A stretch of 64,000 bases of DNA from assembly GCA_014529385.2 (NCBI GenBank), contig CM043971.1:97990485-98054484 (forward strand), given 5' to 3'. The first letter of the stretch is position 1; each line of letters starts with the position of its first letter. Position numbers and translations under genes: made by a program. The notes below the pieces were generated by a model that saw only the letters and a program-made list of their open reading frames with translations, ran no database searches and was not told where the DNA came from. Shown here piece after piece: positions 11,203 through 22,175 of this stretch. The stretch comes from Adiantum capillus-veneris (Eukaryota > Streptophyta > Polypodiopsida > Polypodiales > Pteridaceae).

Positions 11203-13216
11203 ATGCACCTACACTCTGGTTGTGTGCTAGAGGATGAGCACATTGAGAGTGTCTCCGTTTATGCGGGTACTCATTATTCCTCTACCTTATGCTCTAGGCC
11301 CTTAGTGGGAGCCCAAGGTAGTACCACTCAGGACCCACATATTGCGTCTAGTGACTCTTCCTCTGACTACGACGTCATAGAGGGTTACCTGATGCCTAAT
11401 CCTGATAGCTCAAGCCAAGACATGCATGGCATGGGCCCATGGTCCGGGCCGAGCGTGCTTAGCCGCTTGAAGGAAACCTTTACTAGAGCCACTCACTCCG
11501 AACATGGAGCTAACGATGTAAATGAGGAGGGTGGGGAAGTAAATTCGCCATTCATGACTAACATAGATCCCATGCTCTTGGAGAATGTGCAAGTGAATAC
11601 TCCATTCAATGCACCCCTTGACTCTTCAGAGCTATTCCCCTCCGAGGTTATATTACTTGATGGTAGAAGCCTTGCCAAAGTGCAAGAGGTTGAGTGGTAT
11701 ATCATTGCGGCTAGGGAAAAGGAAATCGAGAGCTTCTGTAGGGCAGAGCAAAGGAGAGAGTTAAAAGTGAAAGCCCCTATGTCAAAATCCATGCTAGGTG
11801 AGCAATCAAGTGCTCCTAAATTAGTGACCACTAAGGGTCAACCCATAGAGAGTCATATTGCTTCTAGTTCAAAGGACACCCCTAGCACCTCAATCCTAGA
11901 TGGAGCGTTCCTAAATGAGAATTGGTAGTACAAACTACAAACAAAAAATCTACCCGTCCTATACACAGATCACACCTATCACGTGGATTGGTTATATTTC
12001 CTACAATCCACAACGGGTGCTACTAGTGTAGAGGATCAACAACAAAGAGTTTGTGAGGTCATCCATAGGGTTATTGAGCTAGAGAGATAGAACAAGGGGA
12101 TCCACATGCCTTCAACGGTCTCATGAGATTCTTGGATATAGGGAAGGCTAAACAACACAATGACCTACATAAGAGTAATGCTTTAAGCCCGACCTTAAGT
12201 GGGAAGGCTGGGGATTGGTATAGAACCCTAAGGGTGGAAGAAAAAATGATTTACCCTACTCTTAGGAGACCGTTCTTGAAAGAATACATACGAGAGGGAG
12301 TGCTTTGGGGTGTAGCCTCTCAGCTCCAGAAAGCCTAATGAGAGGAAGGAGAGTCGGTGAGAGACTTTATTAGTCGCTTGAAGCATTTGAATTCTTGTTG
12401 TAATCCAAAATGAGTGCTTCAATAATAACCAATTGCTTGACTTAGGGGATTATGACATGAGGATATCTACAATGGCCTAGTCATTAGACGTATCACCACT
12501 TGGGAAGCAATCACCACCAATGCGATCCAATTGGAGGATAATTTAACTTTTCAAGGAGAAAGAGTGTCTGTTGAGCCTAAATCTACTAGATCGCAAGCAT
12601 CGGGGCATCATCAATGACCCTAAAGCCTATTGCTAAGGAGCCAAAGATATCTGAGATGACTTTAGCAGATCTCACCAAGGCCATTCAAGAGAGTCTTAGA
12701 GACAATCGTGCTCTGCAAAACAATCACATGTATCCAAGAAGGGAGCAACAATGGTGCTAAGTATGCTATGGTATGCATAGTACCAGGGAATGCCTTACTT
12801 TTAGAGTAAAATTTAATGAGAATTGCAATGCCTGTGGGAGGCATGGTCATCAAGCTAAGGATTGCATAGTATTTAAGTGCATTGATGCCAGCCCCACCTC
12901 TTGAACAAACATCACAACACATGGACCATAGGGCCCATAATGTTGTTCAAACAACACCCTTACCAGCTCCAGTGCTAGGACCACAACCACCAATCTGAGA
13001 ATCACTTCTATGAATCAAGTGGGCTGTGAGTCATCTATTGCTTGTTTGGAAGGCTATGAGGAAGATATAGACCCTAATATTGCCTATAAAATTGATGCAC
13101 TTGAAGAAAGTCCAGAATATTACATGGAGGACTATTGGGGACAAGTCAAACCTGTCTATCACAAGTAGCTACTCTTGCGGCAAAGAGGCCAAAATATCAA
13201 TTACATGGTCAAGAGA
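11203..13216 (+). pseudogene. gag: Gag of element A, 5' part, heavily decayed
   Basis: Starts MHLHSGCVLE and is homologous over its length to the Gag of B and C. The first 241 codons are open to a TAG (Trp-to-stop, ENW-TAG). After it come further stops, a deletion of about 700 bp at 12155-12156 relative to B (the junction joins the segment ending GGCTAAACAA to the capsid segment starting CACAATGACC), and many frameshifts through the capsid and zinc-knuckle part. A hAT-like MITE interrupts the third zinc knuckle region at 13225. Not functional. Confidence 0.85.
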
Positions 13217-13224
13217 CCACCTCT
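13217..13224. repeat. 8-bp target duplication CCACCTCT, left of MITE
   Basis: Repeated exactly at 13986-13993. Elements B and C have a single CCACCTCTTCAATGC at the equivalent site, which confirms the empty site. Confidence 0.9.
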
Positions 13225-13985
13225 CCCGGGGGATTCACTCTATATACAAAATGGGATGCCACATGCGAGTAGGCAACTTTGATAAAACTCCTATATATGA
13301 CTCATATTAGAGAATATGATTCCCCTTTCTACGCTTATAAGGCAATCAATGCAGAAAACTATCTTACCCGTATCTTACATATAAAATTTAGGTCTCACAT
13401 GATCTAAGTAAGTAAGATTAGTCAAGGAGCGTGTAGCATAGTGATTGGCAATGTTCTAAGGAACCACTTTTGTTGATAAACAGATGTACCCTCAATGTGT
13501 CTTAGTTTGACTTTCAAACTATGTGTCCATTCAACCTACACTCTAGCTACTCATCCAATTCTAACCCATCTAAATTACTCAAGAAACATGGTTATAAAGT
13601 TGTGTTAGGTTCTCCGTGTAAATTTACATCTATTCAAACTCTTTATAGATTTCATCCCTAATGAACTATAATCACAAAACAAGTAATTTATACAAAGCAG
13701 TGTTAGTTCTTGCATGCATCTTTGTAGCTATTGACTCACAAGTTTGAGGGCAAACTCTTTTTGGAAGCCATGATTTTGAAACACAAAACCTTCCTCTCAT
13801 TTTCTTTTTTTCTCACTTCTTCCACCCCCCCCCCCAAATATGATACCCCCTCCCTTATTTTAACGCTTGGGAGATAAATTATTGGGGTCTTGCTCCTAAC
13901 TTAAACACTTATGTAAATTGTAAAAAAAAACCACCTCCCCTGCACTTACGTGGTGTGGTAAGTTTTCCATAGTGAATTCCCCCGG
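13225..13985. mobile_element. hAT-like MITE (761 bp)
   Basis: An AT-rich insertion with terminal inverted repeats CCCGGGGGATTCACT (left) and CCGGGGGAATTCACT (right, read inward), flanked by the 8-bp duplication CCACCTCT. An 8-bp duplication is typical of hAT elements. It has no coding capacity and a C10 run near 13827. It interrupts the gag of element A; the uninterrupted sequence is visible in B at about 5148 and in C at about 63951. Confidence 0.85.
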
Positions 13986-13993
13986 CCACCTCT
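13986..13993. repeat. 8-bp target duplication CCACCTCT, right of MITE
   Basis: Exact copy of 13217-13224. Confidence 0.9.
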
Positions 13994-15105
13994 TCAATGC
14001 TATGAGAGTGGAGGTCCACATCGTGTAGCCGAATGCCCCATTAGACTACAAAAGAATGCCACACTAAATGCAAACCAATCAAGCAAGCACATCTACAATG
14101 ATGATACTCATGTGTAATCGATGTGGCATAGATCATTTGATTGCCCAATGTCCTAATAATCCAAATGCAGAAAAGATAACGCCATTGAATTTAATTGAGG
14201 TTACGGAGGAGCCAACAGAAAGTACGCGTGTGGTACCAGTAAATGTACTCACATGATCGATGCTCCAAAAACAAAATTATATTCTTGAAAAAAGAGACAC
14301 AGCATCAATTGCCCAATCTCAGAAAAAGAAGAAAACACGAAGGAAGAGATCGCAAAAAGCAGCGAAGTCAGACCCCAGTTGAAAGACCAACATAGGGACT
14401 GGTGACGACCCCGTATATATGAACAACACTGAAGAGGATTCTGATTCAGGTGAATCCAAGGAGACTAAAACGACCATTAGAAAAGAAACGAACAACCAAG
14501 ATTGTCATGAGCCACAATGGCTAGGACAGAAGAAGAATATGGGAACTTACCCAAGTCCTACAGAGGAGATCAAGCAAGTCAAGAAATTAATGGTGGGTTT
14601 GGTAGAAGAGACCCAAAGGGATCTAGAGCCAACACCTAGGCAGATCCACATTACCGACACAGTGTTCCCTACGCAACAGCAACCTCACAAAGTCTATAGA
14701 TCACTAGCCATACCTAGTGTCATCCAAGAGGAAAGTGACTTTAAGTCATGGGAAAGTGGGTGTACTCCATTCTTGTTGGAGAGAATGTTTACAGAGTGAT
14801 TACCTGACCCTATCAAATAAATGGAGATCCCATCTTCTCCACGTCAAGGGACTGAAACCCAAAAGGTGCCGTTAAATATTGTCAAATTGATGGATTTCAT
14901 GGCTTCAAAAGTTAGAACCACCATCATGTCCAAACTATATGGAGACCCAGAGCTATTCTTAGCTCTTCGAGCTTTCCTCAATGGAGAACTGAAAGTCGGG
15001 CTACCACAATTTGCACAGATGGATGGAGCTAGGGAGATGCCAATAGAGGAGGAACACTTAGATCCACAACCCAACCTAGATGAGAACTCTGTTGTAGAAA
15101 TACCT
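13994..15105 (+). pseudogene. Gag 3' end and start of protease of element A
   Basis: Continues gag after the MITE: remains of the CX2CX3HX4C knuckles, including CNRCGIDHLIAQC at about 14109-14150, which is intact here but stop-interrupted in B. Then come the basic linker and the pre-protease segment at 14821-15105 (KVPLNIVKLMDF, FLNGELK, MPIEEE). It stops abruptly at the codons for EIP, where the DNA transposon begins; the next codons resume at about 39391. Confidence 0.8.
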
Positions 15106-15137
15106 CATTAGGGCTAAAAAACGACTCAAAAAGGGCT
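15106..15137 (+). repeat. Left terminal inverted repeat of the DNA transposon
   Basis: 32 bp starting CATTAGGGCTAAAAAACGAC; 28 or so positions match the right end when inverted, allowing one single-base gap. Confidence 0.88.
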
Positions 15138-15549
15138 ATTTGTTAATCTAAGGATTAAGGAATAGTCCAATAGTTATTTGAATGGTATACAAAAGTATGG
15201 CACTCTTGTCTCCTCTATTGTGGGTTTTGGTGGTCCTATTTTGACAGAGAACCGCTAAATATCTTGATCATAAGGCTGAAACTACTATATTTGGGTGCTT
15301 TCGGCGAGAGAGCTCATTAAATTTGTGGCTCAAAGTAATGAAGTCTCATCTTTTATTCTATTTTATATTTCACAAAAGCGTTGTCAAAAGATACGAAATC
15401 TATGTCAGAAGGCTCTCAAAAGAAGGGCATTAATGACAAATCACCTACTGTTTTCAAACGTATATTTTTCTCGCTCTCTCTCTATTTTGTGAGAGGTTTA
15501 AGTCTTAACGTCTATATTTTCTTTCTTCTTCTCTAATCTATGAGTTTCC
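15138..15549. other. Left subterminal region and upstream region of the first transposon gene
   Basis: About 400 bp, AT-rich, presumably carrying the promoter of the + strand gene that starts at 15550. It contains a CT-rich stretch (tctcgctctctctctat, 15466-15484). No other feature is evident. Confidence 0.5.
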
Positions 15550-15861
15550 ATGGCGTCTTTTGCACGTCGCCCTTCACATAACATAACTTCTTGTGACTTT
15601 CATAACGTTAGAGAGGATGGTCTTTGGAAGCCCATATCTTTTCGTGTGAATGACTGGGTAACAATACTTCCTTCCAAGGTGTACACAAAGTGAAGAGAAC
15701 TAAATGCGATAAAGTAAAAAACCATTGGAAAGGTCGTGTTCTTGCTTTCAAAGTGACCGACAATGGCTGGCTAGCTAAGGTTCAACATGTGTACATGGCC
15801 AAGGATATGGTGTTAGACTGGGAAGAACATCCCACACTGCATTCTTACTGTAAGTACAAAA

Positions 15862-15866
15862 AAAAC
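15862..15866. repeat. Target-site duplication AAAAC, left of copia 1
   Basis: Matches 21011-21015. Confidence 0.88.
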
Positions 15867-16097
15867 TGTTGGAATTAGGGTTGCAGAGAAACACACACAG
15901 CTTGGAGAAGACGAAGGAAGCTCAAGGCACACAATAGAGAGTGTGTTACTTAGTGTGCAATGGAAAAAAAAAAAGATAGCACTAGAGTGATGGGCGTATA
16001 TACAATGCACGGGGGAAAAAACCTCCTAAAGAGGGAAAAAATGCCCCGGCGGTCCTAGTGTGTTCACACACATCACTACCACATGTATATGGTAACA
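15867..16097 (-). repeat. 3' LTR of copia 1
   Basis: 231 bp; on the minus strand it reads TGTTACCATA...TTCCAACA. The minus-strand polypurine tract CCAAAGGGGATT lies next to it at 16098-16109. Confidence 0.93.
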
Positions 16098-19000
16098 AAT
16101 CCCCTTTGGAGTGATGCGGTGAACGAGAGCTGGCACATGAGTAAAGGGAAGTGCCATGCCTTGAGGACAGGATGAGTCCACAAAGAAGCCCAAAGCTTTG
16201 TGGTAAGCTTCAAGCTTCTCACGAGACAATGCCTTTGTGAAAAGATCTGCAAGGTTGTCCTGTGTTGGCACATAAGCCAAGCTGATCTCTCCTGCTGAGA
16301 GCCTCTCCCTGACATAGTGGTAATGCACATCAATGTGCTTTGTGCGAGCATGAAAAACTGGGTTCCTCGCAATTGCCAATGCGCTCTGACTGTCAGTGTA
16401 GATAGTGTTGGCAGTGTCCTGTCCAACACCCAAATCAGCCATAAGGCGTCTGAGCCATACACACTCAACCGTAGCTGTGAAGACTGCCCTATACTCAGCC
16501 TCACAACTCGAAGTAGCCACAATAGGTTACTTCTTGCTCAACCATGATATACATGAACTGCCAAGCATGAAACAAAAACCACATGTGGACACTCGCGTGT
16601 CAAAACAACCAGCCCAATCTGAGTCCGAAAAAGCATGTAAGTATGGCGACAATGATCCCCCCTTGGGATAAAACAAGCCAAGATGTAAAATGCCACTAAG
16701 GTAGCGGAAAATCCTCTTGATAGCCTGCGAATGCTTAGACCCTGGGCTATGCATAAATCTGCTGACCTGTGAGACTGCAAACTGAATATCCGGCCTCGTG
16801 TTGTATACATAAATGAGGCAGCCAATGGCAGTTTGATAAAGAGTGACATCAGCAGGATCACCAGCATCATGTAGACTCAACTTCAAACCTGTTTCCATGG
16901 GAGTGGCAATAGGTTTGCAATCCTCAAGTCCAAACTTACATAGCAATGTCTCTATGTAATGTTTCTGACACAAAGCAATACCACCATCACACTGCTTAAA
17001 CTGTATACCCAAATAATGATGCAACAGCCCCAAATCTTTCATCTTGAAAGTAGCATTCAAATCAGCCTTCAATTCAGCAATATGTCTCTCATTTGGTCCA
17101 GTGATCAGCAAATCATCAACATAAAGAACCACAATGAGAAGTACATCACCCTCACGCTTTACATACAATGTGCTTTCTGTTGGACTCTTACGAAAGCCTT
17201 GTTGACCAAATGAGTGTCAGCTTTCTCATAGCAAGCATGAGGAGATTGCTTCAACCCATACAAAGCCTTGTTACATTTGCACACTTTGTCCTCTTGTCCT
17301 TTCATGACAAAACCGCGAGGCTGCATTACATAAACTTCCTCAAATATGTCACCATTCAAGAAAGCAGTAACAATGTCTGATTGATGTACATCCCAACCAA
17401 AATGAGCTGCCAATGCACATAGAAAACGCACAGTAGTCATACGACAAGTGGGAGCAAAAGTCTCTTCATAATCTATGCCTTTTTGCTGTGCATAACCCTT
17501 TGCAACAAGTCGAGCCTTATGGCGATCGATCTCACCATCCGGCTTGCGTTTCAACTTGTAAACCCACTTTGTACCAATGGCCTTTTTGCTAGGAGGCAAA
17601 TCACATAAAGTCCATGTGTCATTTTCTATAAGTGCATCATATTCTGATTGCATGGCAGCCATCCAATTTTCTGAATTCTGTGCTTCATCAAAAGACAGAG
17701 GCTCCTAAACATCATGGAAGCTAGACACAGCCAAAGCATAACAATCTGATGCATAAGATGCATGGTGAGAGCTTGAACGAGTACGACTAGACAAAGGTGC
17801 ATCCAATTTACTATCACGCAAAGTGTGCACCAGCCATTTCGGCATACCTCTAGCCTGCTCATTTTCAGCCCTTTCCTCATCAAGTACATCATGTACATCT
17901 GCATCAGTAATAGGCTGATCTAAAACATTTTCAAAAACCCCCATAGGCTGTACATTTGCCTCATTGGAACTTACATTCGTATTTCCACCACTGAAAAGAG
18001 GCAACAAAGTGTCATAAATGTCATGTGAGCTTACATTACTGTCTCTAGTCAATGAGAGCAAGGGCTGAACAGAATCTTCCAGTAACACTACATCCCGAGA
18101 AACCAGAATACGTTTTGTTTGCGGATGATACAACCTGTAACCTTTGGTTTCAGCACTATAACCAACAAAAATACATTTGACAGCCTTATCATCCAATTTT
18201 CTGCGCTGCACTTGTGGCACCAAAGCATATGCCAAACATCCAAAAACACGCATGTGCTCAATAGAAGGTTTTCTATCATGCCATGATTCATATGGAGTAA
18301 TAGACTGCAAAGCTTTTGTAGGACACCTGTTAAGTACATAAGTGGCACACATGATGGCCTCAAGCCAAAAAGAATGCGGTAAAGCTTGACTTTTGACCAT
18401 ACATCGTGCCATTTCCGTCAGTGACCTATTTTTCCTCTCAGCAACACCATTTTGCTGAGGCGTATACGGCACTGTACATTGGTGTTTTATCCCACGACTA
18501 GCCAGAAATGCATTAAATTCATGAGACATATACTCCCCCCCTCGATCAGAATGGAGGGTGCCCATAGTACATTTCGAGACATTTTCAGCCATAGCCAGAA
18601 ATTGTTTGAAGCACATAAAAACTTCGGACTTCGCTTTAAGCGGAAATACCCATGCATGCCTGGAGTAATCATCAATGAAAGTCACGAAGTACAGGTAATT
18701 GCCCAAGGACAGAGTTTGCATGGGCCCACAAACATCACTATGCACAAGCTGCAACCTGCATGTGGCCCGAATTGAACCATCCTTTGGAAATTTAGAACGC
18801 TGCATCTTACCCAAAATACAGCCTTCACAAACATGTTTGACAGGTACTTCAAGAGGTGGCAAAGAAGCAACCATATCAGATTTCTGCAAACGCAACAAAC
18901 TCGCAAAATTCAGATGACCAAAACGTGCATGCCAAAGTTTTGCATCTGAAATAGCCCTTGAATCTGCAACAGCATTCACAAAATTTTGTCCACACTTGTC

Positions 19001-20453
19001 ATACAAAGTGAGCTTATACAATCCACGGCACAAAAGCCCAGATGCAACAATTTCAGCACCAAAATTGAGATCATGAACTGTATATCTGTCATCCACAAAT
19101 TTGACTACAAGTCCAAGTCTAGCAAGTGCGAATACAGACAAGAGATTCTTCTTGATCCCAGGTACATAAAGTGCATGAACAAGTGTGAAGGAACTGCCAT
19201 TAGCAGCAGTGAGCACAATCTTTCCAACTCCCTGAATTGGATAAGAGGCGTTGTTGGCACAAGTGACAGAATTCCCATGAGGGACAGACTTGAGAGAGGT
19301 AAACAATTCACGATGTGAGGTAATGTGCTTTGTAGCACCACTGTCGAAATACCACACATGTGAATCTGCAGCAACTGACAAGCATGCATCATGGACAACA
19401 GGATTGTAAGTGCACTCTACGCTAAAAGCCCATTCTGCATCAACATAAGCAACACAGTCTCCTTTCACAGAAGACTCAACAATGGCTGCATTTGTAGTGG
19501 AACCAGCATTTGCAGTGGAACCACCCTCTTTCTTCTTAGCCTCTTTGGCCTTCAACTTAGGACACGACTTGATCAAGTGATCATTGGCTTTACAATAATG
19601 GCAACGCATCTTCTTTTTGCCCTTATCACCAGAATTACCAGACGAAGTACTGCCAACAGAAGCATTAGGAACATAATTTTTGCCACTCGCAGCAGAACCA
19701 TAAGAAGTGGCTGCATTACTGTTACCACCCTTTCTTTGAGAAGCAATAAAAGCCTGTTCAACTGCACGCTGCCTAGTCCTGTTTTTTTCTAGAAAGTGAC
19801 TCTTGCAACAGCAATGTGCATAATGCATCAAACTTGACAACTTCAGGATTTCCTTGGGTCATCAGTCTCCAAGTACTAGCAAAAGTCTGGTAGGGATCTG
19901 GTAAGGCATCAAGAACAGTATGCACAAGGGAACTGTCTGAAATGACTTCACCTACAGAAATAAGCTGCTCATTGATATCCTTGACACTAGCAAGGAAAGT
20001 GTCCATATCATCTTCCTCATGCATAATCTTCGACTCCAGCTCTTTACGCAGCAAAGCAATTTTAGCCTCATTGTGGCTTGCATAAAGACCTGTTAAAATA
20101 TCCCAAGCCTGTTTTGCAGATTTTGCTGAACGGATGTGAGGAACAATGGTGCGCTTCACAGACAACGCAATCAATGCATGAGTCTGCGCATCCTTAACAT
20201 CCCAATGAGCTTGTTCTGCCGTAGTCAAAACAACTCTAACAGCTGCAATCCTTGCAGCAAGACCTGCAACATCCTCAACATCGCCTACATCCTCAGAGCC
20301 AGGACGTACATCAATGCCCTGCACAATATTCCAGACACCTTTTGACACAAGAACATGTTGCATCATATAAGCCCACATAGGGTAGTTGTCCCCATCCAGC
20401 CTATCCTCAGCAGCAAACATCTTGAACACATCTGTGTTGTTGTTGTCAACCAT
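16026..20453 (-). pseudogene. Gag-Pol polyprotein of copia 1 (nearly intact)
   Basis: Starts at ATG 20453 (MVDNNNTDVFKMF). Order is that of Ty1/copia: Gag (to ~19790), zinc knuckle CHYCKANDHLIKSC, protease (WYFDSGATKH, DSGA active site), integrase (HARFGHLN...CEGCILGK zinc site; core with HSDVCGP, SDRGGEY and NGVAERKNRS), reverse transcriptase ([32 protein letters not shown]), and RNase H (SDSDWAGC, SCEAEYRA). Only four lesions: a frameshift at ~19790 in a T-run, a TAG at 17705-17707 (V[12 protein letters not shown]), a one-base frameshift near 17200, and a TAA at about 16524 where copia 2 has a Gln codon (CAA). The final coding segment reads into the 3' LTR. Confidence 0.92.
16098..16109 (-). 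promoter_or_regulatory. Polypurine tract of copia 1
   Basis: Minus-strand CCAAAGGGGATT directly upstream of the 3' LTR. Confidence 0.75.
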
Positions 20454-20766
20454 GGTAAATGCTGCACCTGATGTGAAAACTGCCCAAAAATAGGAGAAAC
20501 AGAGCGGGAACAACCTGTGCTATATAACACAAACCGTAGAAGACTATAAGGCACCTGTTATGCAAAAAACGGCACTGACAAAAATTCTGCACAAAATGAC
20601 GAAATAGCCTGTGCAGTACTGCTTGTAGTGGAAACGGAGGCCGAAATGAGCCCAAATCAAAATTTTTGTCGAGCTGCGAACGCTCGCCAAAGCTCACTGA
20701 AATCGGAGAAAGTGAGCAGGCGTGTGTTGGAGCAGCTGGCGACTAAGCCTGGGAGGACGTGACCTG

Positions 20767-20778
20767 CTCTGATACCAA
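20767..20778 (-). promoter_or_regulatory. Primer-binding site of copia 1 (initiator tRNA-Met)
   Basis: Minus strand TGGTATCAGAGC, complementary to the 3' end of plant initiator tRNA-Met, next to the 5' LTR. Confidence 0.92.
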
Positions 20779-20779
20779 T

Positions 20780-21010
20780 TGTTGGAATTAGGGTTGCAGA
20801 GAAACACACACAGCTTGGAGAAGACGAAGGAAGCTCAAGGCACACAATAGAGAGTGTGTTACTTAGTGTGCAATGGAAAAAAAAATAGATAGCCCTAGAG
20901 TGATGGGCGTATATACAATGCACGGGGGGAAAAACCTCCTAAAGAGGGGAAAAATGCCCCGGCGGTCCTAGTGTGTTCACACACATCACTACCACATGTA
21001 TATGGTAACA
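20780..21010 (-). repeat. 5' LTR of copia 1
   Basis: 231 bp, same ends as 15867-16097 with only a few differences, which indicates a fairly recent insertion. Confidence 0.93.
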
Positions 21011-21015
21011 AAAAC
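21011..21015. repeat. Target-site duplication AAAAC, right of copia 1
   Basis: Matches 15862-15866. Confidence 0.88.
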
Positions 21016-22175
21016 TTCTATTTGATACAGTGAATTTTTCATTATCCCATTGTTTTTCTCATTTTTTGATTCCATTCCAGATATATTTCCTTCAACAGCT
21101 GTGGAATGGCAGCCTGTGGAGAGTCTAAGTGGGACGTTCAAAGCAATGCATAAAGGGATTGCAGATGCTATGTATGCTGACAAGCCACCTTCCTTTTACA
21201 AAACAATGGATTTGTTTATCTATTTTGCAGAATAAAAAGTTCCATCACGAGAAGGTGCATATGGAGAACTACATCAGTTACCCGTTCCCACCATAAGTTC
21301 ACTTGACTGGGAAGCTCCTGATGCATGTACTATATCAAGCTTCAAATCCAAGATCAAAGAAGACATCCTTAAAGCTATGTCTCCGGGCAGGATATCAAGA
21401 AGGATTAAAGTTCAATGGTTCTTGCCTATACATGTCTTTGTGGCATGTTTCAAAACAATGGACTTGCAGAGGACAAAGACGATGTGGCTTAATAGAAGTC
21501 TTTCTATGACTGAACTGGATAATGTACTTGGAGACGGATGGAGCACCAAAGAAACTTTGCATATTGGTGATAATATTAGTTGTAGAGTAAGCCCAAATTC
21601 TATGTCTATCTCATATCAACTATGTCGTCAATCATTAGTTCTGGGCTACGACTATAGGAGATGGAGAAGCAAATTAGGTAGCTGGGTTCCTCTCGACTCT
21701 GAGGAAAATTGTCCAGAGTTTGAACTAAAGGTCACAGTCCATCAACACATCGAGTATAGAAGCCTGATAGTAACACCAAATTGGAGACTAAATGATGTTA
21801 GAGAATCTGCTTTAGTTTCTTGATGAAACATCTCCCGAGTATAGATTCAAAGTGGATGAAATTGTGGTGAGCACAAGGATGGAGAATTCAACCTCTTGCT
21901 TCACATGCCTTCCCCCAAAAAGAGTTGTATTTGAGCCACTTGCAAGGACTTGAAAAAACAAGTTCAATATTGTAATCATTTTGCAAATATATTTATCTTT
22001 TCTCTACCTTATTGTGAACATTATTTATGTTGTTTTAAACTTACATGATGAAACACATTTAAGAATCGATAGTTGGTATTAAGTATTTGAAGTACAAAAT
22101 TAGGAATCACCAAAGGGTATATATATGTTCATATGGACAAAATGAACAAAAGTGTACATAGCTTTTGTGGAGTAA

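Larger units (their letters stand above)
15867..21010 (-). mobile_element. Copia element 1 (full length, minus strand)
   Basis: 5144 bp with two 231-bp LTRs (15867-16097 and 20780-21010), an initiator tRNA-Met primer-binding site, a polypurine tract, and the 5-bp duplication AAAAC. It lies in the intron of transposon gene 1. Same family as copia 2 at 43193. Confidence 0.95.
15550..21952 (+). pseudogene. Unrecognised gene 1 of the DNA transposon (two exons, copia in the intron)
   Basis: Exon 1 starts at ATG 15550 (MASFARRPSHNITS) and runs to a consensus donor T|GTAAGT at 15849/15850. Copia 1 sits inside the intron. Exon 2 starts after CCATTCCAG at 21081 and joins in frame (Tyr codon split 1+2) to IFPSTAVEWQP. 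Damage: a one-base frameshift near 15672, an in-frame TAA at 21233-21235, and a frameshift near 21815, after which the frame FLDETSPEYRFKVDE runs to TGA at about 21952. The product would be about 350 residues, with no signal peptide or membrane segment and no motif I recognise. The middle is hydrophilic and rich in Lys/Asp; the 21377-21823 part is the longest open piece. An accessory protein of the transposon is the likeliest reading. Confidence 0.6.
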
